Shown in pieces: positions 9,801 to 16,643 of a DNA stretch of 64,000 bases. Made by a program: the position numbers and the translations under genes. Positions within the stretch are counted from its first letter, which is position 1; each line of letters begins with the position of its first letter. The stretch is from the NCBI RefSeq assembly GCF_027620315.1, contig NZ_JAPNNL010000006.1, positions 1 to 64,000 of the forward strand. The letters are read 5' to 3'. The notes under the pieces were generated by a model. The model saw only the letters and a program-made list of their open reading frames with translations. It had not been told where the DNA came from and ran no database searches. The DNA comes from Nonomuraea corallina. Its GTDB lineage: Bacteria; Actinomycetota; Actinomycetes; Streptosporangiales; Streptosporangiaceae.

Positions 9801-10586
9801 GTAGGCCGCGTCCCACCAGTCGCCGGACACCGGCACGTCGGTCTGGTCGCCGAACACCTGCGGGGAGGCCACCGGCAGGTCGGCGTACCAGTCGTAGAAC
9901 GACAGCGCCTGGCCCCCGATCAGCGACAGGAACCGGGTGCCGACCGCATGGGAGAGCATCGACTGGCCGGGGATGGGGGTGAACCCGACGATCCGGTCGG
10001 GACCGTGCTGCTTGATCGTGTGCACGTGGGCGGCGGCGATCATCTCCAGCGCCTCGTCCCAGGTCGTGCGCACCAGCCCGCCCTTGCCCCGCGCCTGCTG
10101 GTAGCGGCGCCGCCGCTCCGGGTCGCCCACGACGTCCGCCCAGGCCAGGACCGGGTCGCCGAGCCGGGCGCGGGCCTCGCGGTACATCTCCACGAGGACG
10201 CCGCGCGCGTACGGGTAGCGCACCCGGGTCGGATGGTAGGTGTACCAGGAGAACGCCGCGCCCCGGGGGCAGCCCCTGGGCTCGTACTCGGGACGGTCGG
10301 GGCCGGCCGTCGGATAGTCGGTCTCCTGGGTCTCCCAGGTGATGATCCCGTCCTTGACGTACACCTTCCAGGAGCAGGAGCCCGTGCAGTTCACCCCATG
10401 GGTGGAGCGCACGATCTTGTCGTGCGACCAGCGGTCGCGGTAGAAGACCTCGCCCGCCCGTCCGCCCCGGTAGGACACGTCCCTCAGGTCGTGCGAATAG
10501 ACGCCCCGGCTGAAGAAGTCCCCGATCCGCAGGAGCGCCGCCGTGGCTCCCCCTTTGGGCTCCTCCGCCGTTCGCTCGTTGACCAT
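6879..10586 (-). CDS. narG: Respiratory nitrate reductase alpha subunit (Mo-bis-MGD catalytic)
   Basis: 1235 residues, the normal NarG size. It reduces nitrate to nitrite at a molybdenum bis-MGD centre in anaerobic respiration. The N-terminus has the FS0 cluster motif HGVNCTGSCSWK (about 62-73) with the later CPRGA; a His replaces the first Cys, as is normal for NarG. The segment YDWYADLPVASPQVFGDQTD contains the aspartate expected to ligate Mo, followed by MMWGSNVPVTRTPDAHW. The C-terminus has the molydopterin-binding block. The start ATG 10586 has only a weak Shine-Dalgarno sequence (GGTAG). It is the first gene of narGHJI. No narK nitrate transporter gene is seen in the window. Confidence 0.97.
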   Translation of the reverse strand: MVNERTAEEPKGGATAALLRIGDFFSRGVYSHDLRDVSYRGGRAGEVFYRDRWSHDKIVRSTHGVNCTGSCSWKVYVKDGIITWETQETDYPTAGPDRPEYEPRGCPRGAAFSWYTYHPTRVRYPYARGVLVEMYREARARLGDPVLAWADVVGDPERRRRYQQARGKGGLVRTTWDEALEMIAAAHVHTIKQHGPDRIVGFTPIPGQSMLSHAVGTRFLSLIGGQALSFYDWYADLPVASPQVFGDQTDVPVSGDWWDAAYLMMWGSNVPVTRTPDAHWMVEARYNGQKVVVVSPDYADNSKFADDWLHPHPGTDGALAHAMGQVILREFFVERQVPYFLRYVRRFTDMPFLVRLEEKDGAYVPGRFLRAADLGGAYAATQNAEWRTLVVDEVTGDVVAPSGTVADRWSDEDGRWNLDLGDVVPRLTLHDLPGAVGAELLLPRFDTADGSGAVLRRGVPAVRLTPGGPLVTTVYDLVLARYGVGRDGLPGEWPSGYDDADSPGTPAWQETITSVPAAAAVRIAREFAMTAESTDGRCMILMGAGTNHWFHSETTYRNFITLLLITGCVGRNGGGWAHYVGQEKCRPLTGWTTLATANDWKRPSRQMIATGFFFLNTGQWRYDHFHADALSSPLGKGHFAGMTAVDILARSARLGWMPSYPTFDRNPLDLADEARAAGRDPGEHVAEELAAGRLRFCAEDPDHPDNWPRILIAWRANLLGSSAKGAEYFQRHLLGTHSNLRATETPENVRPRDVRWRDPAPEGKLDLLLSLDFRMTSTTLLSDIVLPAATWYEKHDLNSTDMHPYVHSFNPAVEPPWQARTDFEIFNDLADGVSELAGEHLGTRYDLVAMPFLHDSPGELGNPTGLAQDWRADGSTPVPGRTMPSLTVVERDYTAISAQLRTLGPLAASKGVPCKGITYQVDHEIRLLGQANGLARGGPADGLPLIDTAKKACEAILALSGSTNGRLADQGFRTLARKVGGDGLADLARSDADRRITYASTQAHPQTTITSPEWAGIETPERQYSAFTINTEHDKPWHTLTGRMHFFLDHDWITELGENLPTYRPPLNMHRLFGEPVLGVDGAREVTVRYLTPHNKWSIHSEYQDNLIMLSLSRGGQVIWISPQDAEAIGVADNDWIEAVNRNGVVVARAIVSYRMPAGTVYMHHAQDRVIAVPKSEATGKRGGIHNSLTRVLVKPTHFIGGYAQLSFFLNYMGPVGTQRDEITVIRRRTQKVEY

Positions 10587-10629
10587 GGCGTGTATCTACC
10601 AGCGGTGACAGCGGGCAACCGGGCTGGAC

Positions 10630-10635
10630 CTTATA
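10630..10635 (-). promoter_or_regulatory. Candidate -10 element of the nar operon
   Basis: On the minus strand TATAAG lies about 45 bases before the narG start, in an AT-richer patch that includes TTACGTTACGTAT directly upstream. No credible -35 hexamer is found 17 bases further up (CGCGAT), which would suit an activator-dependent promoter. This is weak evidence based on sequence alone. Confidence 0.35.
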
Positions 10636-10676
10636 CGTAACGTAATAGCTCGATCGCGGAATGTCCGCTCATCTCA

Positions 10677-10865
10677 TCACGCGCTGGCCGCGCCGTCGAC
10701 GACCAGGTCGTGCCCGGCGACGAAGCCCGACGGGCCTGAGGCCGCGAGCCGGCCCTCGTCCCGCCCGGTGATCATCACTGTGGCGCCCGTGGCCGTGAAC
10801 GCGCGCGCGGTGGCGTAACCGATGCCGGAGGAGCCTCCGGTGGCGAGAACGATCTTGCCCCGCAT
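10677..10865 (-). pseudogene. Short-chain dehydrogenase, internally deleted remnant
   Basis: The 62-codon frame begins with a complete SDR nucleotide-binding N-terminus (KIVLATGGSSGIGYATARAF, then VMITGRDEGRL, residues 4-41). It then jumps directly to the extreme SDR C-terminus (FVAGHDLVVDGAAS). Functional SDRs are about 250 residues, so roughly 190 codons including the Ser-Tyr-Lys catalytic site are missing while the frame is kept. I read this as a decayed gene. The segment ends 90 bases before narG and faces the same way. A functional mini-protein is possible but unlikely. Confidence 0.8.
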
Positions 10866-10947
10866 CCGCCCACCTAATCGGTCAAGTTAGGCTCGGTGGG
10901 TGGGGGGTAGGCGGCGGGACCAGAACATCCGTCCCGAGGGAGCTCTC

Positions 10948-11391
10948 ATGAACACCCCGCGAACCACCAGCCGCACTCCCGTGCAGTTAGCCGCACTCGT
11001 CACCGGGGTGGTGTTCCTGCTGGTCGGTGTCCTCGGGTTCGTTCCCGGGATCACCACGAACTTCGACCAGCTCCAGTTCGCCTCGCACGAGTCCGACGCC
11101 ATGCTCCTGGGCGTGTTCCAGGTGTCGATCCTGCACAACATCGTGCACCTGCTGTTCGGGGTCGCCGGCGTCGTCCTGGCCCGTACCTGGTCGGGCGCCC
11201 GTAACTTCCTGATCGGCGGCGGGGTCGTCTATCTGCTGCTGTGGATCTACGGCATGCTCGTCGGCCACGACACCCCGGCGAACTTCGTGCCGGTCAACGA
11301 CGCGGACAACTGGCTCCACCTGTTCCTGGGTGTCGCCATGGTCGCGCTGGGCGTGCTGCTGACGCGGCGCCGCCCGAGCGCCATCCGCTAG
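10948..11391 (+). CDS. DUF4383 membrane protein
   Basis: A 147-residue protein with four predicted membrane segments (about 9-30, 55-75, 82-100, 122-140). It carries the DUF4383 signatures VGVLGFVPG and the histidine-bearing LHNIVHLLFGVAGVVLAR and NWLHLFLGVAMVALG. The family is widespread in actinobacteria and its function is not known; the paired His residues in helices suggest metal or haem contact, but that is only an inference. The start was chosen at ATG 10948 (MNTPRTT) because GAGGGA lies about 8 bases upstream; a longer frame from 10900 has no site. It is followed by a strong hairpin. Confidence 0.85.
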   Translation: MNTPRTTSRTPVQLAALVTGVVFLLVGVLGFVPGITTNFDQLQFASHESDAMLLGVFQVSILHNIVHLLFGVAGVVLARTWSGARNFLIGGGVVYLLLWIYGMLVGHDTPANFVPVNDADNWLHLFLGVAMVALGVLLTRRRPSAIR

Positions 11392-11403
11392 CCCGGCGCC
11401 TCG

Positions 11404-11437
11404 AACCCGTGCGCGGCCTTCGGGCGGCGCACGGGTT
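11404..11437. terminator. Bidirectional hairpin terminator with TTCG loop
   Basis: AACCCGTGCGC pairs perfectly with GCGCACGGGTT (11 bp). One G-G mismatch separates this from an inner GCC/GGC stem closed by the stable tetraloop TTCG. It lies between the convergent DUF4383 gene and the next minus-strand membrane gene, 12 bases after the first stop. Confidence 0.85.
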
Positions 11438-11449
11438 TCGCATGTCGGT

Positions 11450-11917
11450 TCAGGCCCCGCTCCGGCGCCGCCCGCCGGACGGCCGGGCGGCCGGCACCGC
11501 CCTGGCCAGCACCCAGCCGACCGCGCCCACGAGCACGCCGACCAGGATCCCGGTGAACACGCTGCTGCCGAACGCGAACGTCCGCATCAGCGCCTCCTCC
11601 GCCCCCGGCGCCAGCGCGCCCGCCAGGTCCCCGCCCAGCCGCGGCGGCTCACCGAACGCCGCGGACCAGAGCAACTGGTGAGTGACCGCGAGCAGCACCC
11701 CGTAGGCGCCGCCGATCGCCAGCAGGGTCAGGAACGGGTTCGGCACCCGCCTCCACAGCACGACGCCCAGCCAGACGATGACCGGCAGGAACGTCAGGAC
11801 CGCGTTGATCACCGGGCCGACCAGGCCCAGATCGTGCGCGATCACCCGCGGCACGCCGAGCAGGGCCAGTCCCACGATCATGACCGGGGACATTCCGAGA
11901 GAGCTCGTCTTCCTCAT
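11450..11917 (-). CDS. Hypothetical four-helix membrane protein
   Basis: A 155-residue protein of unknown function. Hydrophobic stretches fall at about 8-22, 32-52, 60-78 and 110-135, followed by a basic tail (ARPSGGRRRSG). The arrangement LLGVPRVIAHDLGLV...NAVLTFLPVIVWLGVVLW...PFLTLLAIGGAYGVLLAVTHQLLW resembles small actinobacterial integral membrane proteins with no assigned role. The start is set at ATG 11917 (MRKTSSLG); an upstream ATG at 11956 would add 13 residues that do not look like protein. There is no clear Shine-Dalgarno sequence. It appears to be monocistronic and ends at the shared hairpin. Confidence 0.6.
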   Translation of the reverse strand: MRKTSSLGMSPVMIVGLALLGVPRVIAHDLGLVGPVINAVLTFLPVIVWLGVVLWRRVPNPFLTLLAIGGAYGVLLAVTHQLLWSAAFGEPPRLGGDLAGALAPGAEEALMRTFAFGSSVFTGILVGVLVGAVGWVLARAVPAARPSGGRRRSGA

Positions 11918-12074
11918 CGCCCGACCGTAGGAGCACGGCCCGGCCTCCGGCGTCACCCCGCGGTTGTCTCCTCCGTACCCGCGGGCGCGTACGCGACCGC
12001 CAGGCCCGTAGGCGGGAGGATGTACGCGAACCCCGGCCTCGCCAAGGCGATCGACCTGCTGTCCTAGGCGAGTC

Positions 12075-12557
12075 CTAGGCGTACGCGGCGACCACCCCGG
12101 TGATCGTCACCAGGAGCCCGGCGGCGGTGACGACCACCCCTGGGGCGACCCATCTCCGGCGCGCCCCCGGCCCGCCCCACCAGTACGCGACCACGTACGG
12201 GAGGAAGCCCAGCCCGGCCAGCCCCGCGGCCGGGACGGCGGAGACGCTCAGCACGCCCTTGATCCCGTCGGGCAGCGCGCGGGTCCCGTCGGGGGTGAGC
12301 CGGGCGTGCGTCACGTCGCCCACGCCGGAGTCGGGAGAGGCCGACACCGGCACGGCCGGCCCGCCGTCGTCAGGGACGAACCGCCCCCGGCAGTCGTAGC
12401 GGCCACGGCCCAGCGGCTCGCAGGAGATCACGGTGAGCGTCCCGGGCGTGCCGACGTGGCCGAGCGCGAGCCGGTAGCCGGGCACCGCCACCGGGATGGG
12501 TGTCAGGCAGACGGCCAGCCAGAGCAGGACGAGCAGAATCCGGACAGGGTTCCCCAT
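12075..12557 (-). CDS. Hypothetical membrane protein with extracytoplasmic domain
   Basis: A 160-residue protein, not recognised. The N-terminal hydrophobic helix (ILLVLLWLAVCLTPIPVAV, residues 7-25) is followed by an outward-facing domain of about 80 residues containing CEPLGRGRYDCRGRF, whose two cysteines could form a disulfide. Two C-terminal membrane helices follow (about 105-125 and 138-158). The gene starts at ATG 12557 and stands alone: the 50-base gap from the AIM24 gene upstream holds no obvious terminator, so read-through from that gene is possible. Confidence 0.6.
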   Translation of the reverse strand: MGNPVRILLVLLWLAVCLTPIPVAVPGYRLALGHVGTPGTLTVISCEPLGRGRYDCRGRFVPDDGGPAVPVSASPDSGVGDVTHARLTPDGTRALPDGIKGVLSVSAVPAAGLAGLGFLPYVVAYWWGGPGARRRWVAPGVVVTAAGLLVTITGVVAAYA

Positions 12558-12611
12558 GCGGGACAGGATCGGGGAGGCGACTTGCGGATGGCTTGGCCCC
12601 CGCTGCAGCCG

Positions 12612-13274
12612 CTAGGACGCGCTCACCACCGGAGGCCCCTCACTGGCCTGCACCAGCACGAACCCCTGGCCCTGGAACGCGAGCTGCATGGCCTCGCCGC
12701 TGCCCCGCCCGATCAGCGCGCCGGCCTTGAAGGTGCGGTTGACGCCGACGTGCAGCCCGGCGCTCCAGCAGACGGCCGACTGCCCGTCGGCGAAGGTCGG
12801 CATGCGGCCCGCGTCGAGCATGACCGGGGTGCCGTGGGTGGTGACCGCCACCCAGCCGGTGCCGGTGAGCGTGGTGTTGAACAGCCCGCCCGCCGCGACG
12901 CCGGCCCCCTGCACCCGCTGGATGTCCCAGTTGATCCCCGGTTCGAAGGCGAGCAGGTTGCGGCCGTTGACGGTCAGGCCCTCGTTCTCCAGGTAGAACA
13001 GGTGGATGTCGTCGGCGTTGTCGGCGAGGTAGAGCGCCCCCTGCCCGCGCACCCGCATGAGAGAGGCGCCCTCGCCGGTCATCGCCTTCTTGAACAGCTT
13101 GCCCAGCCCGCCCGAGCCCTCGTAGTCGAAGTCCCAGGCGCCCTGGAAGGCGACCATGGACCCCTGCTTGGCGAGCACCTCGGGCAGCTCGACCCGGAGC
13201 ATCTTGCCGTTCTGCAGGACGAAGCCGGGCGGGAGCCGCTGGGCGTCGAAGTTGCCGAAGATCGGACTGCGCAC
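12612..13274 (-). CDS. AIM24-family protein
   Basis: A 220-residue beta-rich protein of the AIM24 (TIGR00266-like) family, bacterial relatives of a yeast mitochondrial inner-membrane protein. Typical blocks are QGSMVAFQGAWDFDYEGSGG, LYLADNADDIHLFYLENEGLTVNGRNLLAFEPG and GAGVAAGGLFNTTLTGTGWVAVTTHGTPV. The start was placed at GTG 13274 because GAAAGGTG precedes it by 5-6 bases; a much longer overlapping frame has no support. It follows the 'sensor' gene by 17 bases in the same direction, so the two are probably cotranscribed. The molecular role in bacteria is unknown. Confidence 0.85.
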   Translation of the reverse strand: MRSPIFGNFDAQRLPPGFVLQNGKMLRVELPEVLAKQGSMVAFQGAWDFDYEGSGGLGKLFKKAMTGEGASLMRVRGQGALYLADNADDIHLFYLENEGLTVNGRNLLAFEPGINWDIQRVQGAGVAAGGLFNTTLTGTGWVAVTTHGTPVMLDAGRMPTFADGQSAVCWSAGLHVGVNRTFKAGALIGRGSGEAMQLAFQGQGFVLVQASEGPPVVSAS

Positions 13275-13291
13275 GGGTTCACCTTTCAAGA

Positions 13292-13960
13292 TCAGACGGG
13301 GAGCCTCTGATCCACGATATGCGGCACGGCCGCGGGGCGCGCCAGAGCGGGCCGGGTGAGCATCAGCTCGGCCAGGCTCGCCCTGACGAGGGCGGCGCCG
13401 CGCAGCACGGGCGGCAGCGTGATGGCGAACAGCAGGCCGAGCACCGTGTTCCAGACCACGAACAGCGCCGGGCTGTCGGCGAACCCGAGCGCGCCGGGCA
13501 GCCCCGTCTCGACGGCCCCGGGGATGCCCGCGATGATCCACCCGTACAGCGGGAAGGTCAGCCCGGCCAGCGTGCCCAGCCACCAGGCGGCGGCCACCAC
13601 GGACCCGGCGACGGCGAGCGGGAACGCGATGATCACGTGCAGCAGGTCCATGACGGCCTGCCCGCTGGCCAGCGGGTTCATCATCCGGCGGAACCAGCCG
13701 GCCCAGACCGGCGCCTCGCGGTAGCGGGGGCGTGCGACGGGGTGGCCGAGCACGCCGGGCAGGGAGGCCCGCTCGGCGTCGGCGACGCTCCTGGCGAACC
13801 CGGCGGTGGCGGCCAGCACGGGCAGCCCGACGAACGCGACGGCGGCGCCCAGCCCGGCTGACACGCCCGCGACGACCAGCGGGAACGAGACGAGGGCGGT
13901 GGGGAGGGACAGAAGGAGGTAGCGGGAGTCGATGGCGATGCGCTTTCGGAGGGTCGTCAT
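13292..13960 (-). CDS. Stand-alone 'putative sensor' membrane domain protein
   Basis: A 222-residue protein with four hydrophobic segments (about 14-38, 40-58, 100-125, 170-195) and the features of the actinobacterial 'Sensor' domain (pfam13796-like). These include RYLLLSLPTALVSFPLVVAG, the ARPRYREAPVWAGWFRRMMNP loop, and WRR/LLHVIIAFPLAVAG. Normally this domain is fused to, or followed by, a NarL-type histidine kinase; here the next gene is AIM24 and no kinase is present. The start is ATG 13960 (MTTLRKR), as nine extra residues from 13987 look non-coding. An inverted repeat lies about 60 bases upstream. Confidence 0.7.
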   Translation of the reverse strand: MTTLRKRIAIDSRYLLLSLPTALVSFPLVVAGVSAGLGAAVAFVGLPVLAATAGFARSVADAERASLPGVLGHPVARPRYREAPVWAGWFRRMMNPLASGQAVMDLLHVIIAFPLAVAGSVVAAAWWLGTLAGLTFPLYGWIIAGIPGAVETGLPGALGFADSPALFVVWNTVLGLLFAITLPPVLRGAALVRASLAELMLTRPALARPAAVPHIVDQRLPV

Positions 13961-14017
13961 ACCGGCAACCCTACGGATCGGCGGCACCGGAATCAGTCCC
14001 GCGAGCAGGCGGAACGA

Positions 14018-14037
14018 GGGTAGGGACAGCCCTACCC
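14018..14037. promoter_or_regulatory. Perfect inverted repeat, probable operator for the sensor gene
   Basis: GGGTAGGG-ACAG-CCCTACCC is an 8-bp perfect dyad with a 4-base centre, 58 bases upstream of the sensor-domain start on the minus strand. Its symmetry and position fit a binding site for a dimeric response regulator of the kind usually encoded with such sensors, though no such regulator is adjacent. It could also serve the plus strand, where a start-like ATG lies at 14109. Confidence 0.5.
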
Positions 14038-14165
14038 CCCACCGGATCGCGCTCTCAGGAGACGTTCATCTCCGTCGCCTAGCGTCGAACCCGGTCGAAG
14101 GGAGCGCCATGGGTCACGATCATGAGGGGCAGCGGGCGGCGGCTGATCGCCGACGCGGGCGGACT

Positions 14166-14696
14166 CTACTCCGGCGCCGAGGCGAATGCCTGCAGGAAGG
14201 TGTGGACGGCAGCGCGCGAGAGGGCACGCCGTTCGGTGTCGGCGACGTGCCGGGTGCCGAGGCGTGCTCGTTTGTCCATCGGGCCACACAGCAGGGCGAA
14301 GAATTGTTCGGCGGCGAGGACTGGATCCGGGGTATGCAGGCGTCCAGCGACGGTGAGGCGCGCGAGCCGGTCGGCCAGGGTTTCGGTGACGCGGTCAACC
14401 GCCCGGGTGTGGATGTCGAGCAGGTCGGGGAACTGGTTGATCTCAGCGGAGAGCAGCCGGCGTAGCGCCCAGGATCGGTCGTCGCCGTAGCACTGGAGCA
14501 GGCGCAGGCCGACATCTTCCAGGGTGGCGCGAAGGTCGGTGCCGCAGTCGGTGAGCCGGTCGACCGCGGCCAGGTTGTCGGCCAGTGCCTGGTCGGCAGA
14601 GGCGGAGACGGCCTCGCGGAGCAGGTTCTCCTTGTCGCCGAAGTGGCTGTACACGGTGGCCTTGGCCACTCTCGCCTCAGCCGCGATCAGGTCCAC
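14166..14696 (-). CDS. TetR-family transcriptional regulator, N-terminus atypical
   Basis: The recognition part of a TetR HTH is clear (VDLIAAEARVAKATVYSHFGDKENLLREAV), followed by a C-terminal ligand domain ending LQAFASAPE. The only ATG/GTG in frame is GTG 14696, which falls inside the HTH and leaves 176 residues without helix 1. The frame stays open upstream to a stop at 14832. The extra codons read ...VAARLSSAIARPGYAQAG, which resembles the missing helix 1 and turn, but no standard start codon precedes them; CTG at 14738 is the nearest option. The gene is either started unusually or 5' damaged. Target genes are unknown. Confidence 0.65.
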   Translation of the reverse strand: MDLIAAEARVAKATVYSHFGDKENLLREAVSASADQALADNLAAVDRLTDCGTDLRATLEDVGLRLLQCYGDDRSWALRRLLSAEINQFPDLLDIHTRAVDRVTETLADRLARLTVAGRLHTPDPVLAAEQFFALLCGPMDKRARLGTRHVADTERRALSRAAVHTFLQAFASAPE

Positions 14697-14801
14697 CCCG
14701 GCCTGGGCATAGCCAGGACGGGCGATAGCGGATGACAGCCGCGCCGCGACCCCGATAACGTCGCCTGCACTGTCCGATCCGGCGAGGGGAAGCGGCGAGC
14801 G

Positions 14802-15902
14802 GTGCGGCGAGCGGTGGGGTCCTGGGCTGCGTTACCGACCGGCAAGGTCGTGCGCCTGGAGAGCGCCGGCCCGCTGCCGGCCGCCCTCGACTCCCTGCCC
14901 CGCGAGGCCCCCGCCATCCTGACCTGCACCGCCCCCGATGCGCCCTCCCCCAAGGCCCTGGTCGCCGCCATCCTGGACGAGCTCGACGCCACGGTGCTCG
15001 GGCTGTTCCCCGCCTGGCTGCCGGAAGCCGAGGGCATCGACGGTCCCGGCGGAGCGGGCCCGGCCGCCGTACGCACCCTGGCCCTGCGCACGGCGGCAAC
15101 CACCGCCCACTTCGGCCCGTTCCTCGCCGAACTGGCCGAACGGGCCCTGCGCGCCAGGCCCGCACCCTTCCCGGCGCCCTTCATGAGCCTCTCCCCTGGG
15201 CCGGGCTGCTCTTCTGAGGTCGCGCCCAGCCGGTTCCCGCCCGAGGTCCGGGCCGCGGGGCTGACCAGGGCGCTGGCGGCCGCCCGCCGCCGGGCCGGGG
15301 CGTCCCTCCTGATCGAGGTGCCGGACGGGCTGTCCGCCAGGGGCCAGGAGATCCTGGTGGCGGCAGGCGAATGGCTGGCGCACCGGGCGGGACTGAGCGT
15401 CTGGCTGGCCGGGCCGCTGCCCGCCGTCGACCGCCTGGAGACGGTGCGCGCCCCGGACCACCACGGCCGGCCCTCCCCCTTGGGGCGGTCCGCCCGTCCG
15501 CAGGTCCCCGGCCGTCCGCAGGTCCCCGGCCGTCCACCGGCCACCGGCCGGCCGCATCCGGCGAGCGCGGCCGAGCGGGCGCTGGAGTCCGCGCTGAGCG
15601 GGTGCGGGTGGGCCGCCGGCCGGGCCTGGAACCAGACGATCCGGCCGAGCGCCCTGGCCTCTCCGGTACGGGTGGACCTGGTGTGGCAGGAAGACCGGTG
15701 CGTCGTCGAGGTGGACGGCCCGGAGCACCGCGGGCCGGACGCGTTCGCCGACGACCGCGCGCGGGACGTGCGCCTGCAGATCGCCGGTTACGCCGTGCTG
15801 CGGTTCACCGATGCGCAGGTGCTGACCGATCCCCAGGCCGTGGTCCGCCACATCGAGCTGTTCCTGCGTAACCGTCGTGTCTCTCAAGATCGTGTCTCGT
15901 GA
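14802..15902 (+). CDS. DUF559 (Vsr-like PD-(D/E)XK) nuclease-domain protein
   Basis: 366 residues. The N-terminal ~220 residues are an unrecognised Ala/Leu/Pro-rich domain. A linker with a tandem PQVPGR repeat (DNA 15495-15530) follows. The C-terminal ~100 residues are a DUF559 endonuclease-like fold: VRVDLVWQEDRCVVEVDGPEH (about 287-307, supplying the acidic metal ligands), then RARDVRLQIAGYAVLRFTDAQVL. Family members are Vsr-like restriction endonuclease folds found near DNA-processing and defence genes. The start is GTG 14802, with GAGGGGA about 10 bases upstream; GTG 14814 is also possible. It heads a three-gene unit with the two genes downstream. Confidence 0.7.
   Translation: MRRAVGSWAALPTGKVVRLESAGPLPAALDSLPREAPAILTCTAPDAPSPKALVAAILDELDATVLGLFPAWLPEAEGIDGPGGAGPAAVRTLALRTAATTAHFGPFLAELAERALRARPAPFPAPFMSLSPGPGCSSEVAPSRFPPEVRAAGLTRALAAARRRAGASLLIEVPDGLSARGQEILVAAGEWLAHRAGLSVWLAGPLPAVDRLETVRAPDHHGRPSPLGRSARPQVPGRPQVPGRPPATGRPHPASAAERALESALSGCGWAAGRAWNQTIRPSALASPVRVDLVWQEDRCVVEVDGPEHRGPDAFADDRARDVRLQIAGYAVLRFTDAQVLTDPQAVVRHIELFLRNRRVSQDRVS
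15495..15530. repeat. 18-bp tandem duplication in the nuclease linker
   Basis: CGTCCGCAGGTCCCCGGC occurs twice in tandem without change (15495-15512, 15513-15530). It encodes the doubled PQVPGR in the proline-rich linker ahead of the nuclease domain. Copy number could vary without breaking the frame. Confidence 0.85.
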
Positions 15903-15953
15903 AGATCTGTCTCTTGAGGATCTGTCTCTTGAGGATCGTTTCTCTGAAGAAGG
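15879..15953. repeat. 15-bp tandem repeats across a gene junction
   Basis: Five units start at 15879, 15894, 15909, 15924 and 15939. Units 3 and 4 (GTCTCTTGAGGATCT and GTCTCTTGAGGATCG) differ at one base, units 1 and 2 are more diverged, and unit 5 is degenerate and ends in the GAAGAAGG used as the next gene's ribosome binding site. The array holds the stop of the nuclease gene and several in-frame TGA codons. Confidence 0.85.
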
Positions 15954-15959
15954 ATGAAC

Positions 15960-16643
15960 ATGCCAGAGCAGAGGCTGTCGCTCCCCCAGTTCGCGACACT
16001 GGTGGCGCTGGCCGTGGAAGGCGTCGACGTGTCCGGGCCGGAGCTGAGGACACGCTGGGGGTTCGAGGTCGCGAAGAAGGACCGCGACAGGCTGAACGAG
16101 CTGAAGCTGGTCGAGAGCTGGAAGGACGGTCGTTCGTACCGGCATGTGCTGACCGACCGCGGGTGGCGGCGGCTGGAGGAGGAACTGCGCGACGGCGAGC
16201 TTCCCGCGATGCAGCGCTCGCCGGGGATCGTCGCCCGTGGCCTCGTCAGCTTGCTGCGCAGGTACATGGATCGTTCCGGCCTCCGCCCGGCCGAGGTCTC
16301 CATGCCGCTGGAGCCCGTGTCGCCCGGAGAGCCGACGGCGGACCGGGCCCCCGCGCCGGAAGCCGGCGGCACGACGGAGGATGACCTGGAAGCGCTGATC
16401 AGGTCGGCCTACGCGCGGCTGGTCCACCGGCCCGGCGCCTACGTGGGGCTGGCCCGGCTGCGTCCGCTCCTCGGCGACGTGCCCCGCGAGGACGTCGACG
16501 CCGCCCTCGTACGCCTGGAACGGCTCCCCGACGTGAACCTCGTCCCCGAGTCCAACCAGAAGACCCTCACCGCCCAGGACCGGGAGGCCGGGGTGATCGT
16601 CGGCGGCCAGGAGAAGCACCTGCTGTGGATCGGGCAAGAATGA
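15960..16643 (+). CDS. Uncharacterised winged-helix-like partner protein
   Basis: 227 residues, not recognised by name. Residues 1-75 look like a winged helix (LSLPQFATLVALAVEG..GPELRTRWGF..DRDRLNELKLVESWKDGRSYRHVLTDRGWRRLEEEL). A second, similar helical module with a terminal strand covers about 145-227 (ALIRSAYARLV...LARLRPLLGDVPREDVDAALVRLERLPDVNLVPE...HLLWIG). Such proteins often accompany ATPases in DNA-loading or defence complexes. ATG 15960 is preferred because GAAGAAGG is 6 bases upstream; ATG 15954 is too close. Its stop overlaps the ATPase start (ATGA), so the two are translated together and probably form a complex. Confidence 0.6.
   Translation: MPEQRLSLPQFATLVALAVEGVDVSGPELRTRWGFEVAKKDRDRLNELKLVESWKDGRSYRHVLTDRGWRRLEEELRDGELPAMQRSPGIVARGLVSLLRRYMDRSGLRPAEVSMPLEPVSPGEPTADRAPAPEAGGTTEDDLEALIRSAYARLVHRPGAYVGLARLRPLLGDVPREDVDAALVRLERLPDVNLVPESNQKTLTAQDREAGVIVGGQEKHLLWIGQE

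Noticed and set aside
7437..10640. Very long plus-strand frame opposite narG (1067 residues)
   Set aside because: It is a high-GC shadow of narG with Arg/Gly/Val/Ala-dominated composition and no domain.
14109..14465. Plus-strand frame starting at a good ribosome site and ATG (MGHDHEGQRA...)
   Set aside because: After about 18 codons it runs fully antisense to the TetR gene and has shadow-type composition. At most its start is the stub of a lost gene.
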